A stretch of DNA of 64,000 nt from Liolophura sinensis (Eukaryota; Mollusca; Polyplacophora; Chitonida; Chitonidae), in the NCBI RefSeq assembly GCF_032854445.1, contig NC_088301.1:20019808-20083807 (forward strand), in the 5' to 3' direction. Below the pieces are notes generated by a model. That model ran no database searches and was not told the origin of the DNA. It saw only the letters and a program-made list of their open reading frames with translations. Numbering within the stretch: the stretch's first letter is position 1; each line of letters opens with the position of its first letter. Position numbers and translations under genes: made by a program. Shown in pieces: positions 46,101 through 57,602 of the stretch.

Positions 46101-49100
46101 ATTTCATTGTGACTGGAACAGGCTATCACTCGACTTTATGTCCTATACATTGCTTTCTTGCACTCGGGCCGATTCCCCGCCCTACCATGCCAGGTCCTTT
46201 GTTAAATTTATTTATTTGTTTATTTATTTGATTCCTGTTTCCTACACGACGGCGGCCAGCATTATGGTGGCAGGAAACCAGGCATAACCTGGGGGAAACC
46301 CATGACCATCCGCAGGTTGATGGCAGGCCTCCGCCACTTATGATCAGAGAGGAAGCCGGCATGAGCTGGACTTGAACTTACATCGGCCGCATTGGTGAGA
46401 AGCTCCTGTGTCTTTACGCTGCGCTAGCGCGCTAACCAACTGAGCCACGAAGGTCCCCTTTGTTAAATTTAAAATAATAATAGCCTATATTTTATGTAAA
46501 TTTAGGAGAATAGTGATTTTTGTGTGTATATCGATTCTTTACCGGAAGGTTTCTGTCCCTTAGCTCATGGACACACTCGGGCTCGTCTCTTCCCCGACGA
46601 CATTCCTCGAATGTGGACACAGCTTGCTTGACTTTGTTGTGAAAATCAAATACGCTCTTTTCTCCTATTGTGTAAAACAAATAATCCGAGAATATCCTAA
46701 AAATAACGAAAATAAGTTAATTTAGAGAATACATACATATATATCCCATCCTAGCCTATGTATTTATTTATTTATTTGATTGGTGTTTTACGCCGTACTC
46801 AAGAATATTTCGCTTATACGACTGCGGCCAGCATTATGATGGGTGGTAACCGGGCAGAGCCCAGAGGAAACCCATGAACCTACGTGGGAAGGTCTTCCAG
46901 CAACCTGTGGATGGTCTTGTGTTTCCCCCGGGAGAGGAAGCAAGCATGAGCTGCTATGCCTATGTAGGATGGCAAAATTTATGCATGGACCAAGGAGCGT
47001 TTCGAACTTTATCCAATGGACTACAGTGTGAATCTGCACACAAAATCGTAAAACATTTCAAACCGTTACTGTGTGACAAGTAACTATCACTGCCATTAGG
47101 AATAAAGGAAATCTTTATGCATGCATCCAGTTGATGCGTGCTTGATCGGTGGTTACACAAAATGAACCACATGAATTTAATAAATATTGAAGAATGAATG
47201 AACGATTATGGCCTAACACCACATCGGTAATTTTAACATTGGATCGACTGACCGACATTCATTCTCCAAAGTTAAAATTAACGATGTGCAGATTTGCCAA
47301 CAGCTTTAATTTGTGCTATTCTTGGTAAATACAGACAATTTGATTTGATTACGGATGTTTGCCAAAAATCTCCAGTATATTCTTTTAAACATCCAAAAGG
47401 AAAGCAAATTCAGAGCGTTAGACAGGGCACTGACCTCCTGTTCATATACAGTCTTAAATTTTAACAGATGCTAGAATGTATTCTGTTATTATAGCACAAT
47501 ATTCTGTCACATTCAACATAATATTTTGTTTGTCTTATAGAATATTTGTTAAATTAATAGAATATGTGTTATATTTTACAGAACAATCTGCTGCAATAAC
47601 AGATTTGCCGTATATTGATCAACAGTATTGGCAATATACGAACCAGAATCCCCAAATTCAGGGTAATTGGTGTTGCTTTAAAAAAAAAACAACAAAACCC
47701 ACAAGAAAACCTATACAAAATTTTGCAGGACTCATATGATCCTTGCTTAACACAACGTATCTTCTACAAACATTAATGGATCAGAAAGGATGGCAATTTC
47801 GGGTTTTTAACCTGTAAAATACTGGATATTCGTTTAATTATAACACTTCCATAATGGGGGGGGGGGGGGGTATACTTATGTTTGGAACCATGTATGTGTA
47901 TATGGCACATAAAAATAGACAACAGACACAGTAGACCCTGAAGGCATAAAGTTACTCTTTGCAAGAACCGAAGTGGGCGCATGTGAGGTGTTTAGGGGTG
48001 TGGGTCTGTAGTAGTTCGTAGAAAGAAGAGAAGAGGAGTTTCCCGTGAATTTTCGTTACCTGTTTGTAGGGTTGCGCATTAAGAATATGATCTTGGCGTT
48101 CGGCAGTAAATGATGAATTAAATGAATGGTAGTGGTATTAAGTTGATTTGGCACAGAATAGCCAAATGGTGGGCCGTCCCAATCCCCTTTGATGGTAAAA
48201 GCTGTCTCTGGACTGGCGTCGACTGTACAAAGAAAAGTTAAATTTTGACATTATATATATGTATCGATTTATTTGATTTATGATATTTTTCATTTATATG
48301 ACGTTGGTCAGCTTTATGGACAGGGGGAATCAGAAGCCCAGCAGATGCCTGTTTTACAAAGACTACGAGTTGAGTTTGCTCTCGCCTTATGCACGGGAGC
48401 TTAAGACCCAACTCAACTCAGCTCGACTATTGCGTCGGGTACTACCCAGGCTCTCGTGGGGGAAAAACAACAACGTGGTTCGACTATATCCAGTTGTTAC
48501 GCGTATGCCGGACAATCTTAATATCGTATGCAACAGGCACCAACTCGGTACCAGTTGAGTGGAGTTGCGTCTTAAGCTGTCGTGTATACCTAGCTGTCAT
48601 ATGTCGCCATGGCAGTTACGTATGTGCGTAAAGCTCGGTATACACAGTATACTTAGCTTAAGAATAGGCTACGTTTGAGTATAAAGCTCGGCATAAACGG
48701 GGGTGGGGGGAGGGGTGGGGGGGAGGGGGGGGGCTCAGTCGGTTAGGGCGCTAGCGCAGCGCAATGACCCAGGAGCCTCTCACCAATGCGGTCGCTGTGA
48801 GTTCAAGTCCTGCTCATGCTGGCTTCCTCTCCGGCCGTAAGTGGGAAGGTCTGGCAGCAACCTGCGGATGGTCGTGGGTTTCCCCCAGGCTGTTTCCGGT
48901 TTCCACCCACCATAATGCTGGCCGTCGTCGTATAAGTGAAATATTCTTGAGTACGGCGTAAAACACCAATCAAATAAATAAATAAATCGGCATAAACGGT
49001 ATGCATAACTTAAAATCGAACTCAGCTCATCTGGTTGTACGGAGTTGGCCCCACTCGCTGATGGCCATACGATTTTAAGACCGACACGGCATACACGTGC

Positions 49101-52100
49101 ATGTAACGAATGGAGTACAACTCCAGCTGAGTCGTGTCGCGATTTTGCATATACGAGCTCTTATGACCAGACAAAACAGTCGAGTTGAGGGGTTTTAAAC
49201 TCCCGTGTATGCCGATCTTAAAGAGAGGAAGAGGAAAGCGGAGAGGAAGCCAGCATGAGCTGGACTTGAACTCACACCAACCGCATTGGTGAGAGGCTCC
49301 TGGGCCATTGCGCCGCACTGGCGTGCTAACCAACTGAGCCACGGAGGCCACAACTTTGATATTTATTCTTGATACATACATGCAAAGTAATTGTACACAT
49401 GTCCATTTCTTTTGTACATACACGTATACATACATAAGTGTATATACCAATGAACCTTTTGGTAATACAAAGAACTTTCTGGTAATACAATGAGCCTTCT
49501 CCGCTGATGCAGTGAAACCAGTCGGGTCTGTTCTATTTATTAATTTAAAATTTTTTAAGGCCACGTGTAGAAAACCGAAGGAAACCACTGACCCTTATCA
49601 AGCACCCTGAGGAATCTTCTCACTTAGGTGCTGTTTTAAGTTCCTTTTACCTGTGATGTCTTTTCGGTACTCGGACATCGCGGTGTTGTAACTGGAAGTC
49701 AACGCTATACTTCTCGCCGCCTTGTCAAAACATTCCAGGTAATTCTTCATCTCCCCTTTTACTAAACACAATAAATAAATATAAACAGATATTAAGTTAA
49801 TCTGATAACTACATGTAGTTGATCCCTAAGAGGGAGAGAGTGAGTGAGTGCTTTGAATATAACGTACTTAACACTTTTTCAGTCATATGACGAAGACGTC
49901 CTTAGAGTGCACGTTCGTGTGCCTCCTTGTTGCACGACGGATGTCCACCACCCTTTTATCTAATGCTGCTTCACTGAGGCGACCAATACAGTTAAGCAGG
50001 TGACATTTGGAACAGCACTGGTGAACAGGACAAAAAGGGAACTACCAAGGTGAATCTGGGTATTAACACTCGTCAGCAGGTCAAACTGCGGACCATTTGC
50101 CAACAGGGAACAGGAGACCAGCACAAGTGAGCAGGGGAAGTCAGGACCAGAAAAGGTGCGCAGGTAGAATTTGGGACAAGCACAGGTGAAGTTAAGGACC
50201 AGCACAGATGAGCAGGAGAATTGGGGACCAGTGCAGGTGAATATGTGGAATTGGTGACCAGTACAGGTGAGCAGGAGACAATGGGGACCAATAGAGGTGA
50301 AGATTTTAAATTGTGGACTAGCACAGCTAAATTGGAGAGCAACACAGGTGAACATGTGAAATTGACGACAGCACAGGTGAAATTGGGGAGCAGCACAGGT
50401 GAAATTTGGGAGCAGCACAGGTGAAATTAGGGAGCAGCACAGATGAAACTGGGGAGCAGCACTAGTAAAATCAGAGAGCAGCACTGGTGAAACTGGGATG
50501 AAATTGGCGAGCAGCACAGGTGAAAATGGGGAGCAGCACAGGTGAAATTAGGGAGCAGCACGGGAGAAATTTGGGCTGCAGCAGAGGTGAAACCGGGAGC
50601 AGCACAGGTGAATTTAGGGAGCAGCACAGGTGAAATCGGGGTGCAACACAGGTGAAATTGGGGGGCAACACAGGTGAAATTGGGATGAAATTGGGGTGCA
50701 GCAGAGCACGAATGAAATTGGGGTGCAGCACAGGTGAAATTGGGGAGCAGCACAGGTGAAATTATTGAGCAGCACAGGTGATACGGGGAGCAGCACAGGT
50801 GAATTTAGGGAGCAGCACAGGTGAAATCGGGGTGCAGCACATTTGAAATTAGGGGAGCAGCACTGGTGAAATCAGAGAGCAGCACTGGTGAAATTGGGAT
50901 GAAATTGGGGTGCAGCACATGTGAAAATGAGGAGCAGCACAGGTGAAATTGGGGAGCAGCACAGGTAATATTAGGGAGCAGCACGGAAGAAATTTGGGCT
51001 GCAGCACAGGTGAAACTGGGGAGCAGCACAGATGAAATCGAGTGAAACTGGGGAGCAGCACTGGTGAAATCAGAGAGCAGCACTGGTGTAAATGGGATGA
51101 AATTGGGGTGCAGTACAACACGGATGAAAATGGGGTGCAGCACAAGTGAAAAGGAGGAGCAGCACAGGTGAAATTAGGGATCACCACAGGTAAAATTGGG
51201 AACCAGCACACGTGAAATTAATGAACTGCACAAGTGAAATTAGGGACCAGTACAGGTTTAATTAGGGACCAGCACAGGTGATATTAGGAACCAGCACAGG
51301 TGAAATTGGAGACCAGCACATGTGCATTTGCGGACCAGTTATTAATGAAAAGCAGAAGAGACAATACTGTTTGGTTCAACTTCAGCAGTTTTTTTTTTAA
51401 AAAACAAAGTGAAACGATTTCAGAATTAATGGTTCACAAAAATGGTGAATGGGATAATGCCTTTATGTTGCTAATTTTTGGATGATGGATAATTTGGCTT
51501 TCTTATTGTGAGATTTGGTCGAAAACGACAGTGAATTAAAGCAATTATCCTGCTTTGAGCTTAAGAAGACTTGACGTGAAAATCATCTTGGATATTTGTC
51601 GATGTGCCCCCACATGTATGCCTTCTAACACTGAACCCACCATTTGCTCTTCCAATGTGTTTTCTTCCCCAGGTCCACCATTGCGGTTCTTTCCTACAAG
51701 GTGAGTGAATTTCGGGATGAAGTATTAATCGACGGTAAAGATCTGTGGTAGCGCACTTCTGAAATCCGGCCAAGAAAAAGTAGGGTAGACACCTAACACG
51801 GCCATGAAAATCGCCGTGTTCAATGTTGTAGGTGTTCCCATTAACTCTCTCTATCCAGCAAGGGTTCCTAAAGTTTGCCAAATAAGCGGGAGGAGGCTGT
51901 GGAAACAGGAATCAGGGTTGAAGTGGTTAAATTGTCCTAACATAATACTACATATACCTCTGTTACGCTCTGTTTAAAAAACGAAGAAGAAAAAAAAAGA
52001 AAAGAAAAAGGCATGCCAGAATATATTCTGTTATTATAAGATTATAATGTGTCACTTTCAGCATTGTAACGTGTCACATTCAACATATCCAACTAGCCTA

Positions 52101-55100
52101 ATACCATTCCAGTGTTGAATTATTCGATTATGTGTTCTATATGTAACAGAATAATCTGCCGTAATAACAGAATACATTCTAGTTTCACTCAGACGATTTT
52201 CTGTTAAATTTAACACCTTGTTTCTTTTGGAGAGATTGACTGTGCCGGGTTAATATATATGTATGCTTGGAGATTGACGTCCTCGGTCATATGACAACGA
52301 AGAGTCATTAGGTGTGTGTACATATATGGTGCGTCTTCTTGTGGCAGCGTCAAACTGCAGCCGCCACTAAAGTATCATGCCGAAGACATCAGTCCTGACA
52401 CCCCCACCTACTCACATTATACTGACACCAGGCCAACCAGTGATGTTACCTTTCTGAAACCTTTTCAAAGGAGGCAGCAGCAAGTGCAATTCTTAGAGTC
52501 TTTGGTATGACCCAACCCTGGGTTTGATCGAGGTCTCCCGACTTCGACCGTATGGCCACCAAAGCGGTCGTTCCAGGGGAGGCTTTAGAGGGTATTTGAA
52601 TAAAATGTCTGTAAATGATTGTACCCTTTTCAATCTTTAAAATACTTCAAATGGATTGTTTTCAACAGGAAACGTCATTAAACGGGCGGCATTCGATCCC
52701 GGTCTCCCGACTTTAGGTTAACGTTTTTGTGTAAACTACATATACACTGCAAATATTAACGACGCATGACATGTATTTATAAATGCACACTCATTAATGT
52801 GCAAACGCCTTGCTGTTTTTATTAGAGCACAGAGGTCTTATCCAAAAACGCGTTACATGTATATGGTGGGACTATACACGCATACGTTTTTTATTAAAAC
52901 ATAGGCTGGCTTCCTTTTTATAACATTGACGTTTTCGGTTAATCATTTCAACAATTTCTCCAAAATATTGGTGTTTTATAGAAAACATGTGAAATGTCTA
53001 CCAGAGTGGTAAAATAACCGTTTTTATTTTGACATGTATATGCCTATCAGTTTTTGCCGTGTAATAAGCAGGACATTTAGTATGACTCCTCCCCTCATCC
53101 GCAAAGAGAGTAAAAAAGAACTCATATCATAGCACAGATTCTGAAAATGAACATCAGCACATAGCCGTGACAATGAACGATTTGGCTATTTAAATTTTCT
53201 TACCAAAATAATAAAAGACATACTACATAGAGAGTAAGACCACAACAGCAACGACAGTGTGATAGCTGGCAAATGGTCACACTTAACCGGTGAAATTCGG
53301 CCTCTTGTCATTTTACCTCAGTCATTGTTATATTCTAACAGTTCATGTAAATGCATAAATGGTAGCAATTTACACGTTCCCAGGCATCATAACTTACTCA
53401 GAATTAAGAAAAAAGAGTAAAAAAATATGCAGTGATGTTAATTGCAATATATTAGAAATGTTAATTGCAATATATTAGAAATGTTAATTGCAATGTTAGA
53501 CGTCACTAGTCACTAGTCTAGAATTACTCAAAACGCTGAGTTGTCATCACACTTAGCATACATTCACACATAAAACAATGCCTAACCTCCAAACTGTATA
53601 TATTTTGTTGATGCACAAGGCTTTGAGTCCTGGCCGATAACCCTAACTTCGATTCAAAAAGGACAATGCTAACCTGTTCTAAACGCACTTATGGGTAGAA
53701 AACACTGCCTACAATAAACGAAAACTGTGCCAGTATTTCAGTCTGAAAGATGCCTGTTCTTAAACGGTATACGTCATTGTGGTACCACTACCCTTTAGGC
53801 AAACTTGACTTAAAAGACGACTAACCTAGTGCTCTCCCGTGTGAACCATGTAAACAGAATAGATCTACATCTTCTGACACATAAATTTGACTGTTAAGCG
53901 GTCAACACGTAAATGGCGAAATACACCCTCTGACACCATGTCTTAAAGGAAAAGACCTCTAAAAGTCGAAGTGGGCATAATTTAATGGACTACTTAAAAC
54001 TATGCGTAAGGATACTTTCAATTATTTTTTTCGTAAAGAGAGTTAAAGGCGTTCAAATCTTTGAATTCTGAGGTAAGCTTTATGGACCCTTTTACCAGTG
54101 TTTAGGAACAGTGTTATGGGAAGTTTTTTCAACTGTAATCACGACACTGGATGTTGGAATAACTCTACTTACTTGTTAGTAAAAAGATTATTGAAACAAA
54201 GTTGTCAAGAAAAAATAAGGATTTTTACGCATAGTTTTTAGTTGTCTTTCAGATGAACTATACTTCATATTTTGGCTTTTTTTTTTACTTTAAACAGACT
54301 TAGATTAAAAAATGCAGTGATGTTTATTGCAATTTACTGGTTTAGAATTACTCAAAATGTTGTGTTGTCATCATATTCATCATACAATAACATGACAATA
54401 AATAAATGACAAACACTTCCATTGATTTCTTTATTTAATTGATTGATGTTTTAACGCCTCAAAGGCAGTTCGGCATAAAACATGCACCAATAAAAAATAA
54501 ATAACTATATTTAAATAAATCAATGAAATCTCTTAGTGATCCTGTCAAACACTTTCCTTTCATTCCATACACTTTGATATTTGGGAACTGCCAAGTCCAT
54601 ATGTGTACAATGTTCTGCATATGTGCAGCATATCGTGCATTAATTATTTCATGAAATCTCTTGCTTTTGCAAACAAACCTTTGCTAAAATGTGTGTAAAC
54701 TGTTTTCCCGGGATATCAAGGAATGTTTCTTCGTATGTTTTCTCTGTATGGACGATATTGAAATCTTGAAAACGTAGCCTGTGAAAATGAAAATACTTTA
54801 ATATTTAACAATCCTAAAGGAAATATTCAAAAAATATGTTGTTGTTATTAGGGGAACCGAGTCCTGCTCAAAGGATTCCGTGCTCAACCCTTATGGTAGG
54901 CGTCATGTGAGTTGTAAGCACATCTACCTGTATTTATTTATATAAGTGGTGTTTTACGCCGTACACAAGAATATTTCACTTATACGAAGCATTATGGTGC
55001 GAGGAAACAGGGCAGAACCCTGCGGTCGCGTTGGTGAGAGGCATCTGGGTCATTGCGCCACGCTGGCGAGCTAATCACCTTGGCGATGGAGGCCTCCATC

Positions 55101-57410
55101 TAGTTGTAAGCAGCAACAAGTACCATTTTTAAAGTCCTTGGTGTGAATCGACCTGGGTTTGTTTCCGGGTCTTCCGACACTGAGGCGGACGTTTTAACCA
55201 ATAGGCCACCGAAGCGGCCCAAATCTTTTAGAGTATTCAAGTTTGTTTTACCTGCAAGCCTTGCAGCTTTTATGAGGTGTAGATAAGTGATGAATTTAGA
55301 ATGTATCATTATGTTTATTTATGTGGTTGATGGGTATACTATACGGTGTGTGTATGGTGCATAAACAATAAAAACAGCTATTTGCAAATACCGGTACCGG
55401 TACTACATGGTGTGTCAGGGAGTCTTAGTGGACCAACGTCAAGTGTGACCGTAATAGACGTTTCCGAACTTATTAATCAAGATTCCCAGCATTCCACTGA
55501 TTTTTGAATAATTATGACGTCACCCGAGGCAATGAGTTCTTGGTGTCGAAAATGAGCTTATGCAGTTTAACATTATGAATTAGAAAAACTGCCCTAACTT
55601 CTTTTTCTTTGCATGTATATGAATTTGCAACATATCGATGTGAGGGCTTGTGGTGTTACGTGTCAATGACTAAAAGTAATTTTTGACTGACTCAACGGAC
55701 AGCTAAGCATAGGCGACTCGCTGAAAGAAATAGACCATAGAAACTGTGTGGGGGTAGAATACGCACGTAAGTGCTCGACAGTATATAAAAGTACGGGGGC
55801 CTCCGTGACCGAGGTGATTAACACACCAGTGCGACGTAATGAACCAGGAGCCTCTCTACAATGCGGTCGTTTTAAGTTCAAGTTCGGCCGTACGTGGGTA
55901 GAATGAATCCGTTCCGTGAGTGATGATGGATGGCATTTTTGTCGATCTCACGTATTATTCCGTTCCTGATATTGAATAAACCCGTTCTTAATTAAAAATA
56001 ATTATTGTCGTATAATCCGTTCCTAATAACGAATGAATCCGTTCCGTTAGATGGACAAAAATTTAATCCGAAAAACCCAAGTATGAAACTGAACCGTCAT
56101 CGCATTTGTCCGGCGTTTGCACAAGCAGGCATTTTTCATGACGTCTGGTATACATACGAAGTTTCGAGGACTTCGATCGGTCAGGAGGTTAAGGCCCCCT
56201 GACCAATGAAGTCACGCTCGAATTCAAAACTCTTGTTTTGAACTGTGGCTTAAATCAAGAGGCTGTTCCGATAGAGGATGAAGGGCGGTGATTTTACTAC
56301 GGTTTGCTCCATCCAAAAATTGGAGAGCCCTCTTGTAAATGAAACATTTTCGAGTACGGCGTTAAAGAGTGATCATTCGTTTTCTTATATCTTAATGTAT
56401 AACGTGCGCTAGAAGACAATTTTCAATTTTGCTGAACTCGGGGCAATGGTATCTGCATAGTGCCAATTAAAGCATGTACAACTTCACTGCTCCAACTGCA
56501 TGGATTCTTCAGAATAGCTAAACTCTTAAAACTGACTGCCATAGTTTATGTGGAAAATTCTTCCGTCGTGCTTCTTAACAGCGCACGTGCCGATCTTTAT
56601 CTTCGCTTTATATCTTCGCTTTACATCATGAACTGCGACCAACAGACAAGCTTGACCTTTGGAGCCTGTGTCATGCGCGTAGGCTTGTTTATAGGCTTAG
56701 CCTTATCACTGGTGTCCTCTCGCAGAACTATTTAATCAGCAATCATCTATTAACTTGTTTCAGTGTTGGTTAGAATCATCTTGTGCTTACTTTAGGTAAA
56801 GAGAATGCATGTGTAAAAAGTATGAATAGAATCAAATGTTGGAACAGAGTTTTGTGTTTTCTGACATAACTTCCTGTTTCATCACCGTAACTGCAGTGAC
56901 ATCGGCGTTATTGAAATCATCTGTACAAAATTTACTAGTGGTGGCTGTGATGTTAAGTGAACGCAGAAAGCCGCGCATGCGTTGTTAATGAGTATGTTCA
57001 TCAGCACGGAGTTAAGCGTCAATATATCAGTTAATCAGTGTTCAGAAACGACTGGCCAATGAAAATCCATCAATGCATGTGAAGGAAAAGTCAGCCAATC
57101 GTTGGGGGCGGTATGTAGGCTACTATGCCTTACGAGCGGACCTGAGCCTGTGCAGTTGAAATGGCTGGTCCATCACATGCCACCGCGACTGAGATAGTGT
57201 CAGCGGAGGTTTAACTGCGGTAGTAAACGGACTGAATTCGGTAGACGACGTGGAATCAAACTCTATCCGAATAGATTTGTCAAAGATGACATACCTGGCA
57301 TGGAATCTGATGATCCAAACAAAGACTAGAAAAGAGGGTAGCAGGAAGAACAAACTCGCTTTTTTCCAACTCATAATGACGAAGGACGAAACATGGAGAA
57401 TGCGCATCAT
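43106..57410 (-). CDS. CHST15: CHST15-like carbohydrate sulfotransferase (8 coding exons, 411 aa)
   Basis: Exons on the minus strand: 57410-57295, 54778-54679, 51896-51641, 49761-49651, 48222-48060, 46696-46543, 43694-43547, 43293-43106 (stop TAG). Phases are continuous. A type II membrane anchor spans roughly residues 17-35 (SLFFLLPSFLVFVWII), predicting a Golgi enzyme with a lumenal catalytic domain. The sulfotransferase 5' PAPS site is read at 117-124 as FQKCATTD, followed by DLYRRL..HPEI and KEPQWWTW. The 3' PAPS site is NAKIIFLMRNPTNRIFSDY, with R244 and S252. The C-terminus (DLLNKFYAPWN..LAKLL..ARFLW) matches the end of GalNAc 4-sulfate 6-O-sulfotransferase. Known members add sulfate to carbon 6 of GalNAc 4-sulfate in chondroitin or dermatan chains; the substrate here is inferred. 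The first of two adjacent ATGs is chosen, but the frame stays open upstream. The exon 2 donor (GTTTGT) is weak but phase-consistent. Confidence 0.92.
44760..44870. repeat. 111-bp foldback hairpin
   Basis: TTTAACACCTTCGTCT (44760-44775) pairs with AGACGAAGGCGTTAAA (44855-44870), and a second inner pair GGGTCAAATC / GATTTGACTC follows. It lies in a sulfotransferase intron. Confidence 0.7.
46203..46459 (-). mobile_element. SINE-A, full length
   Basis: TTATTTATTTGTTTATTTAT tail complement; head AACTGAGCCACGAAGGTCCC. Missing the GTACTCAAGAATATTTC block. Confidence 0.88.
46757..46950 (-). mobile_element. SINE-A, 3' two thirds, rearranged
   Basis: After CCCATGAACC the order changes: TACGTGGGAAGGTCTTCCAG appears in sense orientation, so part of the copy is inverted. 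Confidence 0.75.
47454..47602. mobile_element. MITE family M1, truncated copy
   Basis: Left arm TGCTAGAATGTATTCTG is intact; the right arm ends at CTGCAATAACAG. It lies in a sulfotransferase intron. Confidence 0.65.
48262..48325 (-). mobile_element. SINE-A fragment
   Basis: TTATTTGATTTATGATATTT, ACGTTGGTCAGCTTTATGGA. Confidence 0.5.
48690..48733 (+). repeat. G-rich tract, possible quadruplex
   Basis: Runs of 4-10 G separated by single T or A. It abuts the head of a full-length SINE-A copy and replaces the usual GGGGCCTCCGT start. Confidence 0.7.
48727..48988 (+). mobile_element. SINE-A, full-length reference copy
   Basis: A box GGCTCAGTCGGTTAGGG, B box GTGAGTTCAAGTCC, central GGTCGTGGGTTTCCCCC, CACCATAATGCTGGCC, GAGTACGGCGTAAAACACC and the AAATAAATAAAT tail are all present, defining a tRNA-derived SINE of about 260 bp. 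Confidence 0.95.
49230..49349 (-). mobile_element. SINE-A 5' half (tRNA-like head)
   Basis: GGAGAGGAAGCCAGCATGAG to AACTGAGCCACGGAGGCC. No 3' half is present. Confidence 0.88.
49846..50005 (-). mobile_element. SINE-B tail part merging into the minisatellite
   Basis: GAGTGAGTGAGTGCTTTGAA, CAGTCATATGACGAAGACGT, TGTTGCACGACGGATGTCCA; the variant resembles the 15.9-kb copy. Confidence 0.75.
49995..51345. repeat. 22-bp minisatellite, about 1.35 kb, in a sulfotransferase intron
   Basis: The unit is GGGAGCAGCACAGGTGAAAT plus two bases, about 60 copies. The left and right edges are more diverged (GGACCAGCACAGGTGAA variant) and the centre more uniform. It lies between the exons at 49651-49761 and 51641-51896. 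Long frames on both strands here (for example FTCAAPQFHLCC repeats) come from the repeat. Confidence 0.95.
52012..52225. mobile_element. MITE family M1, copy in the sulfotransferase exon 2-3 intron
   Basis: Arms GCCAGAATATATTCTGTTA and AACAGAATACATTCTAG, then CTCAGACGATTTTCTGTTAAA outside them. Confidence 0.7.
52262..52572 (-). mobile_element. SINE-B, near full length
   Basis: TTCTTGTGGCAGCGTCAAAC to the head GACTTCGACCGTATGGCCAC. Confidence 0.88.
53216..53560 (+). repeat. Dispersed repeat family D, copy 2
   Basis: Includes a local triplication of TGTTAATTGCAATATATTAG (53449-53500) that is absent from copy 1. Confidence 0.7.
54310..54385 (+). repeat. Dispersed repeat family D, 3' fragment
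   Basis: Carries TGCAGTGATGTTTATTGCAA, then TAGAATTACTCAAAATG, near the end of sulfotransferase intron 2. Confidence 0.6.
54936..55096 (-). mobile_element. SINE-A, internally deleted
   Basis: GTGTTTTACGCCGTACACAA joins across a deletion to GGTCGCGTTGGTGAGAGGCA and a GATGGAGGCC head. Confidence 0.82.
55097..55221 (-). mobile_element. SINE-B head abutting SINE-A
   Basis: GCAGCAACAAGTACCATTTT to TAGGCCACCGAAGCGGCCC; the tRNA-like head is complete. Confidence 0.85.
55795..55900 (+). mobile_element. SINE-A head fragment
   Basis: GGGGGCCTCCGTGACCGAGG to AGTTCAAGTTCGGCCGTACG. Confidence 0.8.
56575..57005 (+). mobile_element. Inverted-repeat element, family M2, copy 4
   Basis: Left CTTAACAGCGCACGTGCCG; right CGCGCATGCGTTGTTAATGAGTATG. 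The interior follows copy 1 throughout, including GTATGAATAGA and ACTTCCTGTTTCATCACCG. It lies in sulfotransferase intron 1. Confidence 0.7.
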
Positions 57411-57486
57411 GGACAGTCTCACAGATTTAGCTGATGTCCGCTTTGGAAGAGGGTATGGAGTTCGGGTAATCAGTGACTCTTCAGCC
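57411..57486 (-). other. Probable 5' part of the sulfotransferase N-terminal exon
   Basis: A good acceptor (cttttccag, ending at 57487) precedes this stretch. It is open in the frame of the downstream ATG, so it is either 5' UTR or a short cytoplasmic extension (starting RAEESLITRTPYPLPKR) ahead of the membrane anchor. Confidence 0.5.
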
Positions 57487-57602
57487 CTGGAAAAGTATCG
57501 AATTGGGACATTAACAATAGGCGTAAGCGAAGAGTGATAACTCTGATAACAAACGTGAAGAATTACGAGTGTGTCACATAAACTGTTTTCAACATACATA
57601 TA

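Noticed and set aside
48727..48830. Functional tRNA gene
   Set aside because: A and B boxes are present, but the segment continues into a SINE body with an AAATA tail and dozens of related copies.
49960..51211. Long minus-strand frames (up to 185 aa) rich in FTCAAPQFHLCC
   Set aside because: They are translations of the 22-bp minisatellite; several frames are open in parallel, and none has a start context or domain.
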